NCBI GenBank assembly: GCA_011319805.1
Contig: SJRY01000080.1
Location: forward strand, 496,001-560,000
DNA from: Macrocybe gigantea
Taxonomy: Eukaryota; Basidiomycota; Agaricomycetes; Agaricales; Callistosporiaceae
DNA length: 64,000 nt
Direction of reading: 5' to 3'
The translations under genes and the position numbers were made by a program. The notes under the pieces are model-generated. The model did no database searches. It was not told the DNA's origin and was given only the letters and a program-made list of their open reading frames with translations. This document shows positions 30,201 to 42,400 of this stretch, piece after piece. Each line of letters starts with the position of its first letter. The first letter of the stretch is position 1.

Positions 30201-30570
30201 TGTGTTCTTAGCTGAAAATGGAGCAATCACATGGTCGTCGTAGAAGCAGATGATGATCGCATTATCCTTGACCGAAGCAGAGTATGTCGCACTCTCTGAG
30301 GCAGCGCATGAAGCTGTATGGTTGAGGCAATTATATGAGGAGCTCAGACTTGAACAAAGAGCACCTACCTTAATAATTGGTGACAACGACGGCTTCCTCG
30401 CAATGGCCAGAAACCCGGTATTCCATAAAAGGTCAAAACACATTGATATTCATTGGCATTGGATTCGTGACTTGGTCCAGGATAGCACCATTGCCATTAG
30501 AAACTGCCACGACCCTGAACAAACCACAGATATCTTGATGAAACCCCTCGATAGACAAAAGCATGAGTGA
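27300..30570 (+). pseudogene. copia pol (protease, integrase, RT, RNase H), broken
   Basis: Order follows copia. In the protease region near 27460, WLAD-xxx-HITND has the catalytic DSG replaced by Asp-Met-Val. A GAG-pre-integrase block follows (KWHHCLEHIGYIMMQEM, CQHCTQGKQTRKPF), then integrase (HTDL then a stop, LRVDKVMEFNND, GVTE then a stop). RT remnants are SPLWPEWEAAADAEM, LYGLKQSGQEWN and the catalytic WVDDLLIF. RNase H has SLTEAEYVALSEAAHEAVWL and SKHIDIHWHWIRDLV, ending at the TGA near 30570. At least ten stops interrupt the reading, some consistent with TGG to TAG or TGA and CGA to TGA. Confidence 0.9.
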
Positions 30571-30598
30571 CATACTTGTGAGATGGGGCTATCCACGG

Positions 30599-30610
30599 TT
30601 TGAGGGGGAG
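30599..30610 (+). promoter_or_regulatory. Polypurine tract of the copia element
   Basis: A purine-rich GAGGGGGAG run directly precedes the 3' LTR, the usual primer for plus-strand DNA synthesis. Confidence 0.75.
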
Positions 30611-30829
30611 TGTTGGGAGTATGGGCATGAGAGGGACAAGGAAAGGCTGGACGGCACGGATGTGTCTGTCAGCAAGTAGAGTACATACCGATCATGTATA
30701 TAAATAAGCACCTGAGTTGGGCCTGCCCAATTAAGTCCCTCCACGCATCTTGACTCAGATCTCTTACCTTCCTCAGAAGGGAATTGACTGCTCTTCGTAT
30801 TACTCATCATCTTCTACTACTAGACAAAA
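30611..30829 (+). repeat. 3' LTR of the copia element
   Basis: 219 bp, same length as the 5' LTR, with about 26 differences, nearly all transitions. The TATAAATA box is kept at 30699-30706. Confidence 0.93.
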
Positions 30830-32396
30830 TACTCATAACATGATAATTCTTTTTCTGACTGAACCATTCAGACTCAATGAAATGGCTAGAAGGCCTGAGG
30901 ATGTTATCATGCAGGACTGTCAAAAATTGAGTACTCTTCCCTTTCCAAAAATGTATTTCAAATTGATATAATATAGTGGATAGAATATACTAGAAAAAAA
31001 AATATGAATAGCATTATCTGATATGATCTGAACTAGGAGCCAGTGAGATGTGAACTCTGGGCTCAGAACACTTTTCTATTATATAATAGATATTTATAGA
31101 TCTATATCTAAATTGGCGATCAATCTTCAGAGTGGCCAGATGCCTTATATCCAAACAGAGAACTAACCTTCTGATTGGCATATGGCTATTTTGTCTAAGA
31201 TCGATACTGACTTTTAGATTCAAAATCTGTCAAATTTGTCTAATATAGAGTCTGACTATATAGGAAATTATTATAGGTCCTTTATTACCCTTTAGCAACA
31301 AGCCTCTGCTGTACTATTATATGATGTAGCATGTTAGTTAGCAGCTATAGTTCACTGTAACTATATTAGTAATAAGCTAAAGGCTATATTTAGCTATGAA
31401 TATATATATGTGAGAGAGGGAGGTAGTGAAAATAATATGAGAAGAGCTTAGAGAAAGTAAGCTCTTTAGTGCAATGAAGCTAGTGAGTACAATTCACTCA
31501 TCTACAAATCCATTTGAACTTATTTGGACTCTAGGTCTAGTCCATGTTCAGTCCATAGACTCCACTGAACTCTACTTCTAGTCTACTTTCTGTCTAAGAA
31601 TAAATAACTTGGATGAATGTCCATGAACTATTTTATGTCAATTTCTTCCAGTCCAATTGGACTTTAACTAGACTCTACTTAGACTTCAACTAGACTAAAA
31701 CTTGTCTTACTTGTTATTCCAATTGTATTATATATAGAGTCCATGTGGACTAGAAGTGGACTACAACTGGATTCATAGAATTATACATATATTAAATATG
31801 ATGTGTATTATATATAAACTCTATATAAATAGAATGAGAACTACAATTGGACTACAACTGAATTATGCATAGACTCTAATTGGACTCCAGTTGAACTATA
31901 TATAGACTACAAGTGGACTGTAATTAGACTACAAGTAGACAATAAGTTTATATATTGTTAATATATAAACTTTTATATCAAATATATACATCTAAATTGC
32001 AACTGGACTTTATATTTATGCACTCTATTTGGACTGAATATGGACTGGAATCAGACAATAATGGACTCCAATTAGACTAGAACTGGACTATATTTGGACT
32101 CAAACTATATAAGATTAATAACTTGAACTACTCAAAACTGGAAATCTTCTTCATCATCCTCATCATCTAGCAAATTCTCATGGTCAATAACTGTTTTTTT
32201 CTGTCCTTGTCATTTCAAAATAGTCTTGATAGTATATAAAAAAAGCAGAGCATGCAAAGTCCAGTTGAAACTATCAACTGTCATTCTATTAAGAATGGTT
32301 TTAAATTCTGCAAGCCAAGCATTTAATTGCTCACAGGCTTGAAATTTAATGCTATATTAGACTATTATATTCAAAAAAAAATGCAAATGAGTTATC
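30830..32396. other. AT-rich, CpG-free non-coding region
   Basis: No protein-coding signal is seen here. From 31203 onward there is no CG dinucleotide. The part 31520-32110 is a degenerate repeat rich in GGACT, AGACT and AGTCC words. It probably represents very old, heavily mutated transposon sequence, but no family can be recognised. Confidence 0.6.
31520..32110. repeat. Degenerate GACT-rich repeat
   Basis: Words such as TTGGACT, AGTCCA, TAGACTACAAGTGGACT and GAACT recur every 10-20 bases over about 600 bp, with a local period near 11 around 31900-31940. The array is too diverged to define a unit. Confidence 0.55.
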
Positions 32397-32622
32397 TGTT
32401 TTAGCAGTTATGGGTAAGTATGATGAGTGGAGTAAGTTGCTGCTGGTAGAAGCAGCAAGATGACTAAGTAGGTGAGTGGTTGTACACTACAAGAGAGGTG
32501 ACCAGGCTTATATATTCTGATGTTCCTGTCAGTTCATCTTATGTAGAGATCACATATTTATAATAACTATTTACTCTCACATCCTCTGAGCATAGTACTT
32601 GGTTTGCCTTTCAACTCTAACA
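32397..32622 (-). repeat. Copia-type LTR, reverse orientation
   Basis: Read on the minus strand it begins TGTTAG just after a GAGGAGGAG purine tract and ends in AAAACA, about 226 bp. The purine tract and the RNase H end next to it identify it as a 3' LTR. The partner LTR is not in the window. Confidence 0.65.
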
Positions 32623-32795
32623 CTCCTCCTCAAACCAGTGCTAGGCCAAGTTCTCTGATATGGCATTTGAATTTGTTATATAGTAGAGGTTTGGTGAGTA
32701 TGTCAGCCATTTGTTCAGGATTGCAGCATTCTTTGACCTGAATCTTCTTTTTCTGAACTAGTTCTCTTATTGCATGCCACTTGATTGTTATAGAC
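32623..32795 (-). pseudogene. Fragment of copia RNase H 3' end
   Basis: On the minus strand the frame reads IKWHAIRELVQKKKIQVKEC, then NPEQMADILTKPLL and a stop, the conserved C-terminus of copia RNase H. It is cut at 32795, where unrelated sequence leading into the gypsy element begins. Confidence 0.75.
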
Positions 32796-33480
32796 AGCAC
32801 AATTTCTTATCTTATCTCCCTTCTTCCTCATTATCTATCACACAGCCCTGTGCAGCACATAGCCTCTTGAGTTATTTCCTTTCCCTAGTCATTCTGAGTC
32901 ACTCCCTGCTAGTCTTACTTATCCATAGTCCACAGCATTGTGCAGTCCATGGTCTGTGCTCATGTACTGTAATATATATAAGGACTCTCAGATGTACCAG
33001 TAGCACTAGGCTTAATATTCCTTTTACCATCATCTCAAGACCACTTTTGCACTTAGTCTGCCCAAGTCCTTTGAGATTCATCTAGCCTAACAAGATATTA
33101 AGCCTTGTTGAGACTCACTCAAACTCACACATATACTACATCACACTTTATCAAAGACTTGATCAACATTTAATGACAAGCAGCTGCTGACCCAGCGAGC
33201 ACTGGCACAAATGACAAGAGCACTTGGCTCAGAGAAGTAGACCATATATTGCAGTCCATGCCATTTACAGAGATAGTCCATGCCATCTGCAGAAATACTA
33301 GCAATTCAAACAAATGAAAGAGGAAGCATACACCTACACCAAGTAGCAATAATAAAGAACAGGCATTTCTGAGAGAGTTTGCCTTCACAACCACAGACAA
33401 ACCTACTGAAATCCTCAGTGAAGGAGCAGCACAACTCATTGCAGAACTTTTCCTAGAAGGAGAATATGGGATAAGCCCAG
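32796..33480 (+). other. Probable LTR or leader of the decayed gypsy element
   Basis: Non-coding sequence with a TATATATAAGG box (32973-32983), followed by a CT-rich tract. Its position directly before gag suggests the 5' LTR and leader of the gypsy element, but no second LTR copy is available in the window to prove the borders. Confidence 0.35.
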
Positions 33481-34915
33481 AAGAGCTATGGTCAGACTAG
33501 AATCTTCTTGCTGAAGAAGAGAATGAACCTATCCACAAGAAAATGAGAGAAGAACAAATGCAAGCCTGGGACTTCAGGTGACAACAGATTGAGAACTATA
33601 ATCACTGAACACAGGAAGAAGACATACTGATACAGAGAGGGCATGATGCACAGAGCACATGACAGAACTGATGAGAACAACTCCAAAGTCAGGAACATAT
33701 AGGAATGAAACTACTGAACCCCTTCAGAGGACCAATCTACTGAAGCACTGCATAAGAAAAGAATCACACCACTGTAGCAAAAGTAAGCAGCAGTGACTGG
33801 GATGAATACTATCAGTAGAGGGAGCAAAAAGGATTACCAAAGACAAACAGACTGACTGCTGCAGAGTGGGCTGATTTTGAACAAGCTTGTAGAATCGCAG
33901 GAGTCGACCTAGACTACTGGAAAGAATAAAGAGAGGAACAAAGACAGAAGCAACTTCAAGAACAGCAAGCCCAAGCACAAGTGCAACAGACCCAAGAGCA
34001 ACAGATCCAGGAACAGGAGAACCAAGACCAAGAGAACGACAAAGAAATACCCCAAAGGATGATGACAGAATACATGGAAATCATTGCTGACCCAAAATCC
34101 TTCATAGGAGATCAAACAGCCTTCGACATTTGGTGAAGGAAGATGAAACTCTACATAACCATATATGGAGACCTTATAGATACACAGAAGATCAGGGTGG
34201 TCCTGTCCAGAATGACCGATGGACCAGGAGCCTACTGGGCATCAAAGAAGATTAATACTACCACCAACTAAAGCACATGGGCTGACTTCATAACTGAGAT
34301 AGAGACATAATTCAGCAATATTATATCACCATCACAAGCAGAAAGCAAGCTATTCAACATCAAACAGGAAAACCAACCCATCAACAAATTTCTAGATGAA
34401 TTCATAGACCTTGCAAGGAAAGCAGGAATGACGGGAACAGCCTCTCATTTCTTACTTGAGAAGAGCTTAAACTGAAGGATAGCAGAAGCAGTACACTCAA
34501 TCTCCGCACTTCCAACAGATGGAGATGAATATATCAAGACAGTTCGAGTGATTGGACGAAACATCGATGAACACAGGAATGTGATGAGAGGAGAATTCAC
34601 AAGCAATCAGTGCAAGCCTGGAAATCCAAGCCGAGGAATAGAACAGGCCATGGAAGTCAATAAAGTATGAAGCAACAACTGCTTCAACTGCAATAAACTA
34701 GGACACCTCTCATGAAACTGCCTGGAACCACGAAAGGGAGCAGCAAATGTTACATGTTTCAATTGTGGCTTAAAGGGACACTATGCACAGAACTGCAAGA
34801 AGAAGAAGAAAGGAAAATCCCGGGTCAGAGAAGTGAAAGAAGAAGAAGGAGAGGACGAAGAAGATAAGGATAAAGAAAGCTCTGACAAAGAGGGTTTTGT
34901 TGAAGGGTCTGACTA
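33480..34915 (+). pseudogene. Decayed gypsy gag
   Basis: Many stops. Readable pieces are a Gln-rich helix near 33940-34020, the gag core (IIADPKSFIGDQTAFDIW, then a stop; ESKLFNIKQENQPINKFLDE), and two CCHC knuckles, CFNCNKLGHLS(stop)NC and CFNCGLKGHYAQNC, near 34680-34800. After them comes a Lys/Glu-rich tail. The sequence is very poor in CpG. Confidence 0.85.
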
Positions 34916-35094
34916 GGAGGTGCTAAATCATGACCCATACAACTGAAACAGACTCGCTTCGATATCAGATGTAGATCATTCCATACTCTGAAATACACCA
35001 TTCCCACCAAGTGATCTGAAGCACCAAGAAAAACCATCCGAGGAGACAAACCACCAAAGAGGAAAGAACTCGCAGTACCAGCTAGGATACGAAT

Positions 35095-37036
35095 GCAAAA
35101 AGGAATCACAATGATAACACCAGAAGTCGATAGCGGAGTGGATAGGACCTGCATCAATACTGTGATAGTAGCAAAAACAGGGCTGAAGACACGACGAATC
35201 AAGAAGATTCCAATCATAAATGCAGACGGATCACCCAACCACCAGAAAACAGCAGACTGAGTAGCAGAGGTCCACATTAACATTAAAGGACACAAGGAGC
35301 ATATGGAAGCCATCATACTCGATATTGGAAAAACTGACATGCTACTAGGACATGACTGGCTTGTCTACCATAATCCAACAATCAAATGGAGGACAGGAGA
35401 AATTGTCTTTGACAGATGCTCTAAAATATGCAAAATAAACTACCAAATGATCAAGATACAGAAGGTGGCTGAACCAGTGAAAACCACAGCCAGCAATAAG
35501 ATGGGAACTCAGATACCCCCATATCTGACCAGATTCAAACACCTCTTCAAGGAGAAGAACTTCAATCGCTTACCAGACTACAAAGAATGGGACCATGAGA
35601 TAAACTTAACAAAAGATGCACCCAAAACAATACTGAGCAAGATCTATCCAATGATGCAGAAGGAACTAGAGGAACTAGATGCCTTTGTCAAAGAAGGGCT
35701 AAGAACAGGAAAGATATGCCAATTGAAATTGCCTTACACAGCACCCTGCTTCTTTCACAACAAGAAGGATGGAAGCAAACAACTCATCCAAGACTACCAG
35801 GAAATAAACAAATATATGGTTAAGGACAAGTTCCCACTACTATGCATTAGCGAGCTCCTCGACGTACTACAAGGAGCAAAGTACTTTAGCAAGATTGACA
35901 TCATCTGGGAATACAATAATGTGTGCATCTGGAAAGGAGACGAATGGAAGGCAGCCTTCCTAACAGCAAGAGGGCTCTTTGAACCAACAGTCATGTACTT
36001 TGGGTAGTGCAACATACTAGGCACTTTTAGCCGAATGATGGCAAGCCTCTTTCAAGACTAAATAGGAAGAAGAGTATGCATAATCTATATGGACGACATC
36101 ATAATCATTGGACGAACATGAGAGGAACTCCAAAAGAACACCATAGAGGTCATGGAAATACTGAACAAGAACGACTTGTTCATCAAAGGACCGAAATGCA
36201 TCTGGGAATCATTAAAAGTCCCAGTACTAGAATACATCATAGGAGAAGGGAAGGTAGAAATGGAACCAGAGAAGATCACAGCCATACAATTCTGGCCAAC
36301 TCCAAAGATGAAGAAAGAACTACAAAAGTTCTTGGGATTCACAAACTTCTACCGACGATTCATCAAGGGGTATGCAAAGATCGCTAAACCCCTGATGAAG
36401 CTGACTGGAAACAAAACATTCCAGTGGACAGACAAGCAACAAGACACTTTCAAAGAGCTGATTTGATATATAACCTCAGCACCCATCCTAGCACTACCAC
36501 AAACAGAAGGAAAATTCTGAGTTGAAATGGATGCCTTAGGATATGCCATTGGAGCAGTACCATCACAATAGCAGAAAGGACTATGGCATCTAATTGCCTT
36601 CATTTTGAGATGCATGACTGTAGCAGAGCAGAACTATGAAATCTATAACAAGGAACTCCTTGCAATAATGGTTGCACTGAAGACATGGAGACAATACCTC
36701 CTTGAAGCTCGAGAGAAGTTTGAAATATTGACAGATCACAAAAACCTACATATCATATTTCCAGAAACTACAGCAACCCAATTCGAGACAGATCAGCTGG
36801 TATCTAAAATTACAAGAATATGACTACAAACTATGAAACATACCAGGAAAGACCAATGGAAAAGCAGATGTCCTGTCATAGATGGCAGGATATGAAGAAA
36901 CCTAGCAGAGAAGGATGATATACAAATGATCAAAGAAGCAGTATTCATCCAACATCTGGAAGAGAATAATGAATGAGATTTCAAATTTATGATATTCAAG
37001 GATGAACACCCATGAAGAGAGGAAGCAGAAAATAAT
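35095..37036 (+). pseudogene. Decayed gypsy pol (protease, RT, RNase H), cut by a younger gypsy
   Basis: A protease remnant (DSGVDRTCIN) leads to LLGHDWLVYHNPTIKW. RT blocks follow: IYPMMQKELEELDAFVKEGL, KDGSKQLIQDYQEINKYMV and the catalytic IYMDDIIII. Then come the connection FLGFTNFYRRFIKGYAKIAK and RNase H (EQNYEIYNKELLAIMVALK, ILTDHKNLHI). Stops occur at 36006, 36060, 36465 and elsewhere. The reading ends at 37036, where the next gypsy element begins, and no integrase is left. Confidence 0.9.
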
Positions 37037-37537
37037 TGTTACAATTTCAGGCTAATCGTTATCTTGACGACGGGCACGTGACTCAAAAGCCACATGATGA
37101 ACACGTGATAGACGCGATGCGACAAACAAGATACAATGCAACAACTCGAGGAAACCCTACGACAATGACGCATCAGCACTGACTAGGGCAGAGGGTTATT
37201 GTGCAGCATCTGCAGGACAACGCATGGAGCGCAGTCAAATTCTGACTCACATAGACGAGGGCTTAGGGTTTCACGTATCATGAGGCTAGCACACTCATGG
37301 TCCGTGCTCAGTAGTCATAATGAATAAATACCTGAAGTATGTAGCTAGCTCTTATAATAGCAGTGACCTGCGTGCAGAATTGGTTTTGTGTAGCAAAAGC
37401 TCGAAGCTAGCACTAACACACCTCACTCTACTCTTCCTCTCTACATGCCCTTCCTTCATTGCTAGACGGCCCCGAGTGCCGTGCAACCAAAGGAACCCGC
37501 TACGTCGCCACAACTCTTCCCTTCACACAAACTAACA
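37037..37537 (+). repeat. 5' LTR of the chromovirus
   Basis: Starts TGTTAC and ends TAACA, about 501 bp. The first 300 bp match 43662 onward closely. The end is inferred from the inverted terminal bases. Confidence 0.75.
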
Positions 37538-38333
37538 TTTTTACCTTTCCACCACTACTCCCCACCCCACGCCAATTTCGTTCTGGTCTCTGTCATTGGT
37601 CTTTGCTCATTGCATTTGGAAGTGCGAGAGGACTAAGGGAAACGTTGAGCCCGTCCCTGTCCGAATCGAGCATCATAAGGCTGTGCTAGGGCAATCTTCG
37701 GAGAACCCTACCGTGCGTCTGACCGGGTAGTTTGCTGACCCGGGGCATACCAAAGCAAGAGAGACCAGAGGACTCGGACGTGTGGACAGTCCCCACCCAT
37801 CGACCACCCCTCAAACACACCCTTGAAGTTCGTTGTCAGGAACGTGTATTGATCCGAAACGAGAAAGGGGTTGCTAGACTGCTAGAACCTCTGATGAGGA
37901 AACCTTCCTTGACTGCCGTTTGGGGCATCCCCATTGCGACGAGGATTTGAGCCGACCCATCCGCAGTTTAACAGGCACCTACCTCTTCCCTTGGATTTAA
38001 CCAAAGCAGGAGTCGACGGTCGCACGCTGCCTGCATGGTACTAATTGACTACTCCATTACACAAAATCGCCCTGTCACCAACCTTGCTTCTTTCCGCACG
38101 AGAATCCGCCGCAACCCCATTAACTGATGATACATTGGGTACACCCTTATCCAAAAAGACCTTCACCTTCGAAACCACATAGTCCAAATCGAGTACGAGT
38201 ACTGGACCAACTATTATCCCAACCTCTCTCCCCGACGCAACCCTTCTGTTTTCATCTGGGATGAAGACCCCCCAGAACTTGAATTTTACCCCTGATTTTA
38301 CCGACGAAGGGAAACCCCTGAACGACACCCATA
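37538..38333 (+). other. Chromovirus leader between LTR and gag
   Basis: About 800 bp of mostly untranslated leader. Short open stretches exist, but none resembles a known protein. Confidence 0.5.
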
Positions 38334-39487
38334 ATGGAATTTGTCGCCGCTCTCTTTGCCTTCATCACCATCATCCTCACCACCTTATTCGCCGCAAACC
38401 CTATTGCCCTGGCCTGGGGCACTCTCCAAAACAACCCTCAACAGGCTGAACAGGTTCAGAATGCCACACGGACTTTGATCGATTCGATCAAAGAAGAATT
38501 AGATTTGGGCAAGAAGCCCAAGAGAATGAAATCGGAACCGCCGGATCTATATAAAGGGAATCCTGGCCTGATCGGAAGCTGGCTTCGACGCATGGAAGTC
38601 TATTTTGACAAGGAGGAAATTACCAACAAGTGGAATATGATAACTTACGCATTGCAACGGATCATGGGAGGCAAGGCCGAACGTGCACAGAATTGGGCAG
38701 ACTCAAAGCTACAAGAGTGGCTAGAGTTCAAGACGGAATTGAACGGACGAAGGCAGGAGTTCGGAAACCACTCCACCTACGATGACTGGGAACATGGCCG
38801 CATCGTTACGCCGGCAACGGCCAACACTCCGGAAGTCAGGACGGACCCCTTGGACACCTCCCACCATTCAAGGATTGGGAGAACTTCAAGGCGGAAGCCC
38901 GCGAATTCTTCATGACAACAGAGACACGGAACGATGTGATAATCCGGATTAAGGAACTGTCGCAACGCTGACGACCGGTTGAGGACTACATCGTTGAATT
39001 CCGGAGCTGGGCTCCCTTGACAGAATATAACAACATTGCCCTCATCGACATCTTTAAACACGGACTCGACCAGGTGCTCGGACGATGTATTATCGAACTA
39101 GGAGGTGTCCGCGAGGAGGACATCGACTGGTGGTACAAACGTGCGATGGAACTGGACCGGCAATACCGCCAGGCCCAAAAGGAATTTGGTGCGAAGGAGC
39201 AATTTGCTCCCAAGCAAACACAGAAATCGGTACAGGGAACCGCGGCACCTAAGGAGCAAACTCCAACACTAGCGACCAGTAATGCTCAAGGACAGCCCAA
39301 CCCTAATGCCATGGATGTCGACCGGATGAGGCACGAAGGTCACTGCTTCCAGTGTGGACAGAAAGGACATATCAGATGTAACTGCCTGATGAACCCCTGG
39401 CCGAAATATGTCACTAGGAACGTAGAAACGCAGGACGAGACTACTGCCGCTACTGCTAAGATCGAAGAGCTTAAACAGGGTTTTTGA
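38334..39487 (+). pseudogene. Chromovirus gag, frame-broken
   Basis: From the ATG at 38334 it reads through a hydrophobic N-terminus, then the gag core (NPGLIGSWLRRMEVYFDKEE). The frame changes near 38,800-38,850 and continues with DIFKHGLDQVLGRCIIELGG. A CCHC knuckle, CFQCGQKGHIRCNC, lies at about 39340-39385. One TGA at about 38970 interrupts. The gag frame ends at TGA 39485-39487. Confidence 0.88.
39478..39487 (+). promoter_or_regulatory. Possible -1 frameshift site at the gag-pol junction
   Basis: GGGTTTT at 39478-39484 fits the X XXY YYZ pattern in the gag frame (GGT TTT) and is followed at once by the gag stop TGA. The protease frame continues in -1. The same picture would arise from one lost T in the run, and other frame changes in this element also need a lost base, so the site is tentative. 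Confidence 0.3.
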
Positions 39488-42400
39488 TAGAGCTGGGAAG
39501 AAGCACCGCTTCGCCAGCTGATTATGTATCATCGAATATGAATATAAGGGATATTCCCGACCTTAAAGAATATTTCGAACGAGAAGGTGCACGAGAGTTC
39601 GGTCTCGTAAAAGGATATACTCTACCCTGGGTGGCTCAACAGATTTATCAGCAGGACGAGTCTAAAGCGTACTCGATCCTTAAGGCATGGACGGATCAAT
39701 CACGACAGAAGGACATCTCACTGGAGAAGCTTCGTGAGATCAATCAAATGAATGATCACGATGCACTGCACATGTTGCTTGACCTCAGACAAAAGCCACG
39801 ATTTGTCAGAGGTGGCAATGGGAACCAGATGGATGTACCTTTGACGATCACGACCTTAGACACTGGACGGACATACAGCGTGAAAGCTCTGCTTGATACG
39901 GGATGCACCGGATCTTGCATCGATCGGAAGTTCGTCAAGGAAAAGGAGATCAATACAAAAGATATCCGATTCCTATTCCAGTCCACAATGCAGACGGAAC
40001 CATAACATGGCAGGTGACATATGCGAACATGTAGAATTAAGGGTCCGAGTCCAAGATCACGTCGAACAAATGATCCTTTCAGTTACAGAACTCGGAAAGG
40101 GCCAGATCTTCATCGGTTACGAGTGGGTTAAGCATCACAACCCTCGAATCGATTGGAAGACAGAGAAGATCACTTTTGATCGATGCTCCGAAGAGTGTCA
40201 GTGGATTGTCTGAAAAGGAAACCCTGAAGATGACGACACCTCCATCGAGACAAATGAGGTAGACTTCGAACAAGGAGAGAAACTTTTGATGATCGACATG
40301 AACCAAGAGTTTCATCTGAGGGCTTTCCAAACGATAGCTTCCAAACTGGCAGAAGTGATAGCAAAGGCAACAAAGGCAAAGACCTTTGAAGAAATCATAC
40401 CGGAAGAATACCACTGTTTCAAGGATTCAGTGTTCGGAAAAGAGTCGTTCGACGAACTACCACCGCGACGACCTTGGGACCATGCAATCGAACTCATTCC
40501 AGAAGCTAAACTTCAGGATTGCAAGGTCTATCCCCTGACGCTGGACGAACAGAAACAGCTGGACGCCTTCTTAGACGAAAATCTAAACACCGGACGAATC
40601 AGACCATTGAAGTCGCCAATGGCCTCGCCTTTCTTCTTCGTGAAAAAGAAGGACGGATCCCTACGACCCGTACAGGATTATCGGAAGTTAAATGACATGA
40701 TGATAAAGAACAAGTACCCGCTCCTCCTGATTCAGGAATTAATTGACAAACTGAAGGGAGCGAAGTTCTTTACGAAGCTTGACATCCGATGGGGATATAA
40801 TAACGTCCGCATGAAAGAAGGCGACGAATGGAAAGCTGCATTCCGGACAAACCGGGGAATGTTCGAACCCCTGGTTATGTTCTTCGGACTGACAAATTCA
40901 CCGGCTACTTTCCAAACCATAATGAATACAATCTTTAAAGATGAAATTGATCAGGGACACATAGTAATCTATATGGACGACATTCTTATCTTCAATAAAG
41001 ATTTGAATGAACATAGACGACTCATCCAATGCGTGTTGGAAAAGCTAAAGAACAATAAGCTTTACCTGAAACCTGAGAAATGCTCGTTTTATCAGCTGGA
41101 AGTAGAATACCTTGGAATGATCGTCTCGGAAAACGGCATTAAGATGGATCCCGTTAAGGTCGAAGGCGTCAAAGGATGGCCGAAACCCACTTGTAAAAGA
41201 GACGTCCAACAATTTTTAGGCTTTTGCAACTTCTACTGATGCTTCATCGAGAGATTCGCAAAGATTGCAAAACCTTTGATGGAACTGACCGGAAAAGCCA
41301 ACTGGACATGGGGAAAGGCCCAAGACGATGCTTTCAACGGGCTAAAGAATCGGATCAGCTCAGCGCCGATCATTTCAATGCCCCGAGATGATGGAAAGTT
41401 CCGAATGGAAGTCGATGCCTCAAACTATGCAATCGGAGGTGTCCTTTCACAGGAACAATCCAATGGTACCTGGAGACCGGTGGCTTTCATGTCAAAGTCA
41501 TTGAACCCGATGGAACGGAATTATGAGATCTACGACAAAGAGATGCTCGCGATCATGACCGGACTGGAAGAATGGCGCCAATACCTTTGCGGCGCTAAAC
41601 AGAAATTCGAGATTTGGACAGACCACAAGAATCTCGAATACTTTCAGAAACCTCAGAAGCTGAATCGCAGGCAAGCTCGCTGGATCTCGGAACTTCAGGA
41701 CTATGATTTCGTTCTGGAACACAAACCCGGGAAGTCAATGATGAAAGCAGACAGTCTGTCGAGATGACCAGACCATGAGAAGGGGGAGAACGATAACGAA
41801 AACGTCGTACTTCTAAAGCCAGAGAATTTTTGCCGGATTTTCATGGCGAAGATCACGCCGACACCAGAATTCCAGGACATTCTGGACCAAATCAAAAGGG
41901 CTTGGAAACAAAGAGAGCCTGAGGTTCAGAAACGTCTTGATGAAGGCGAACACGGCTGGGAGGAAAATGATCGAATCGTTACATGGCTAAAACGGTACTA
42001 CGTTCCCAAGAGCCAAAAGATAAGGGAACGGATCATCGAAATCTATCATTCGGATCAAATCTCGGGACACCCAGGACAGACCAAGATGCATGAATTAATC
42101 ACGCGCAACTTCTGGTGGCCCAAAATGATGAATGATGTCAAGGTGTATGTCAAAGGATGTGACAAATGCCAACGGACGAAGATCATCAGAGATCGGAAGC
42201 ATGCCCTGCTTCACCCGAATGAAGTACCGAAGGAACCATGGGAGATCATATCTGTCGATCTCATTGGACCACTTCCCGAATCTCATGGGTACAATGGCGT
42301 AATGGTGACGGTAGACCGGTTCACGAAAGGAGCCAAGTTCATACCAGTCAATATGGAGATCACGGCTGAAGGAGTTGCTCGAAACCTACGCGACACCATA

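Larger units (their letters stand above)
25928..30829 (+). mobile_element. Ty1/copia LTR retrotransposon, complete in outline but inactivated
   Basis: The element has a 219-bp LTR at each end (25928-26146 and 30611-30829), both starting TGTTGGGAG and ending CAAAA. The flanks CACTC and TACTC differ by one base, as expected for an old 5-bp target-site duplication. Inside, in copia order, are gag with zinc knuckles, remnants of protease, integrase, reverse transcriptase and RNase H. All are interrupted by many in-frame stops, so the copy cannot move on its own. LTR identity is about 88 percent by hand count. Confidence 0.95.

Noticed and set aside
33492..34115. Hydrophobic minus-strand open frames
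   Set aside because: They lie opposite the purine-rich gypsy gag and reflect its base composition; no family resemblance.
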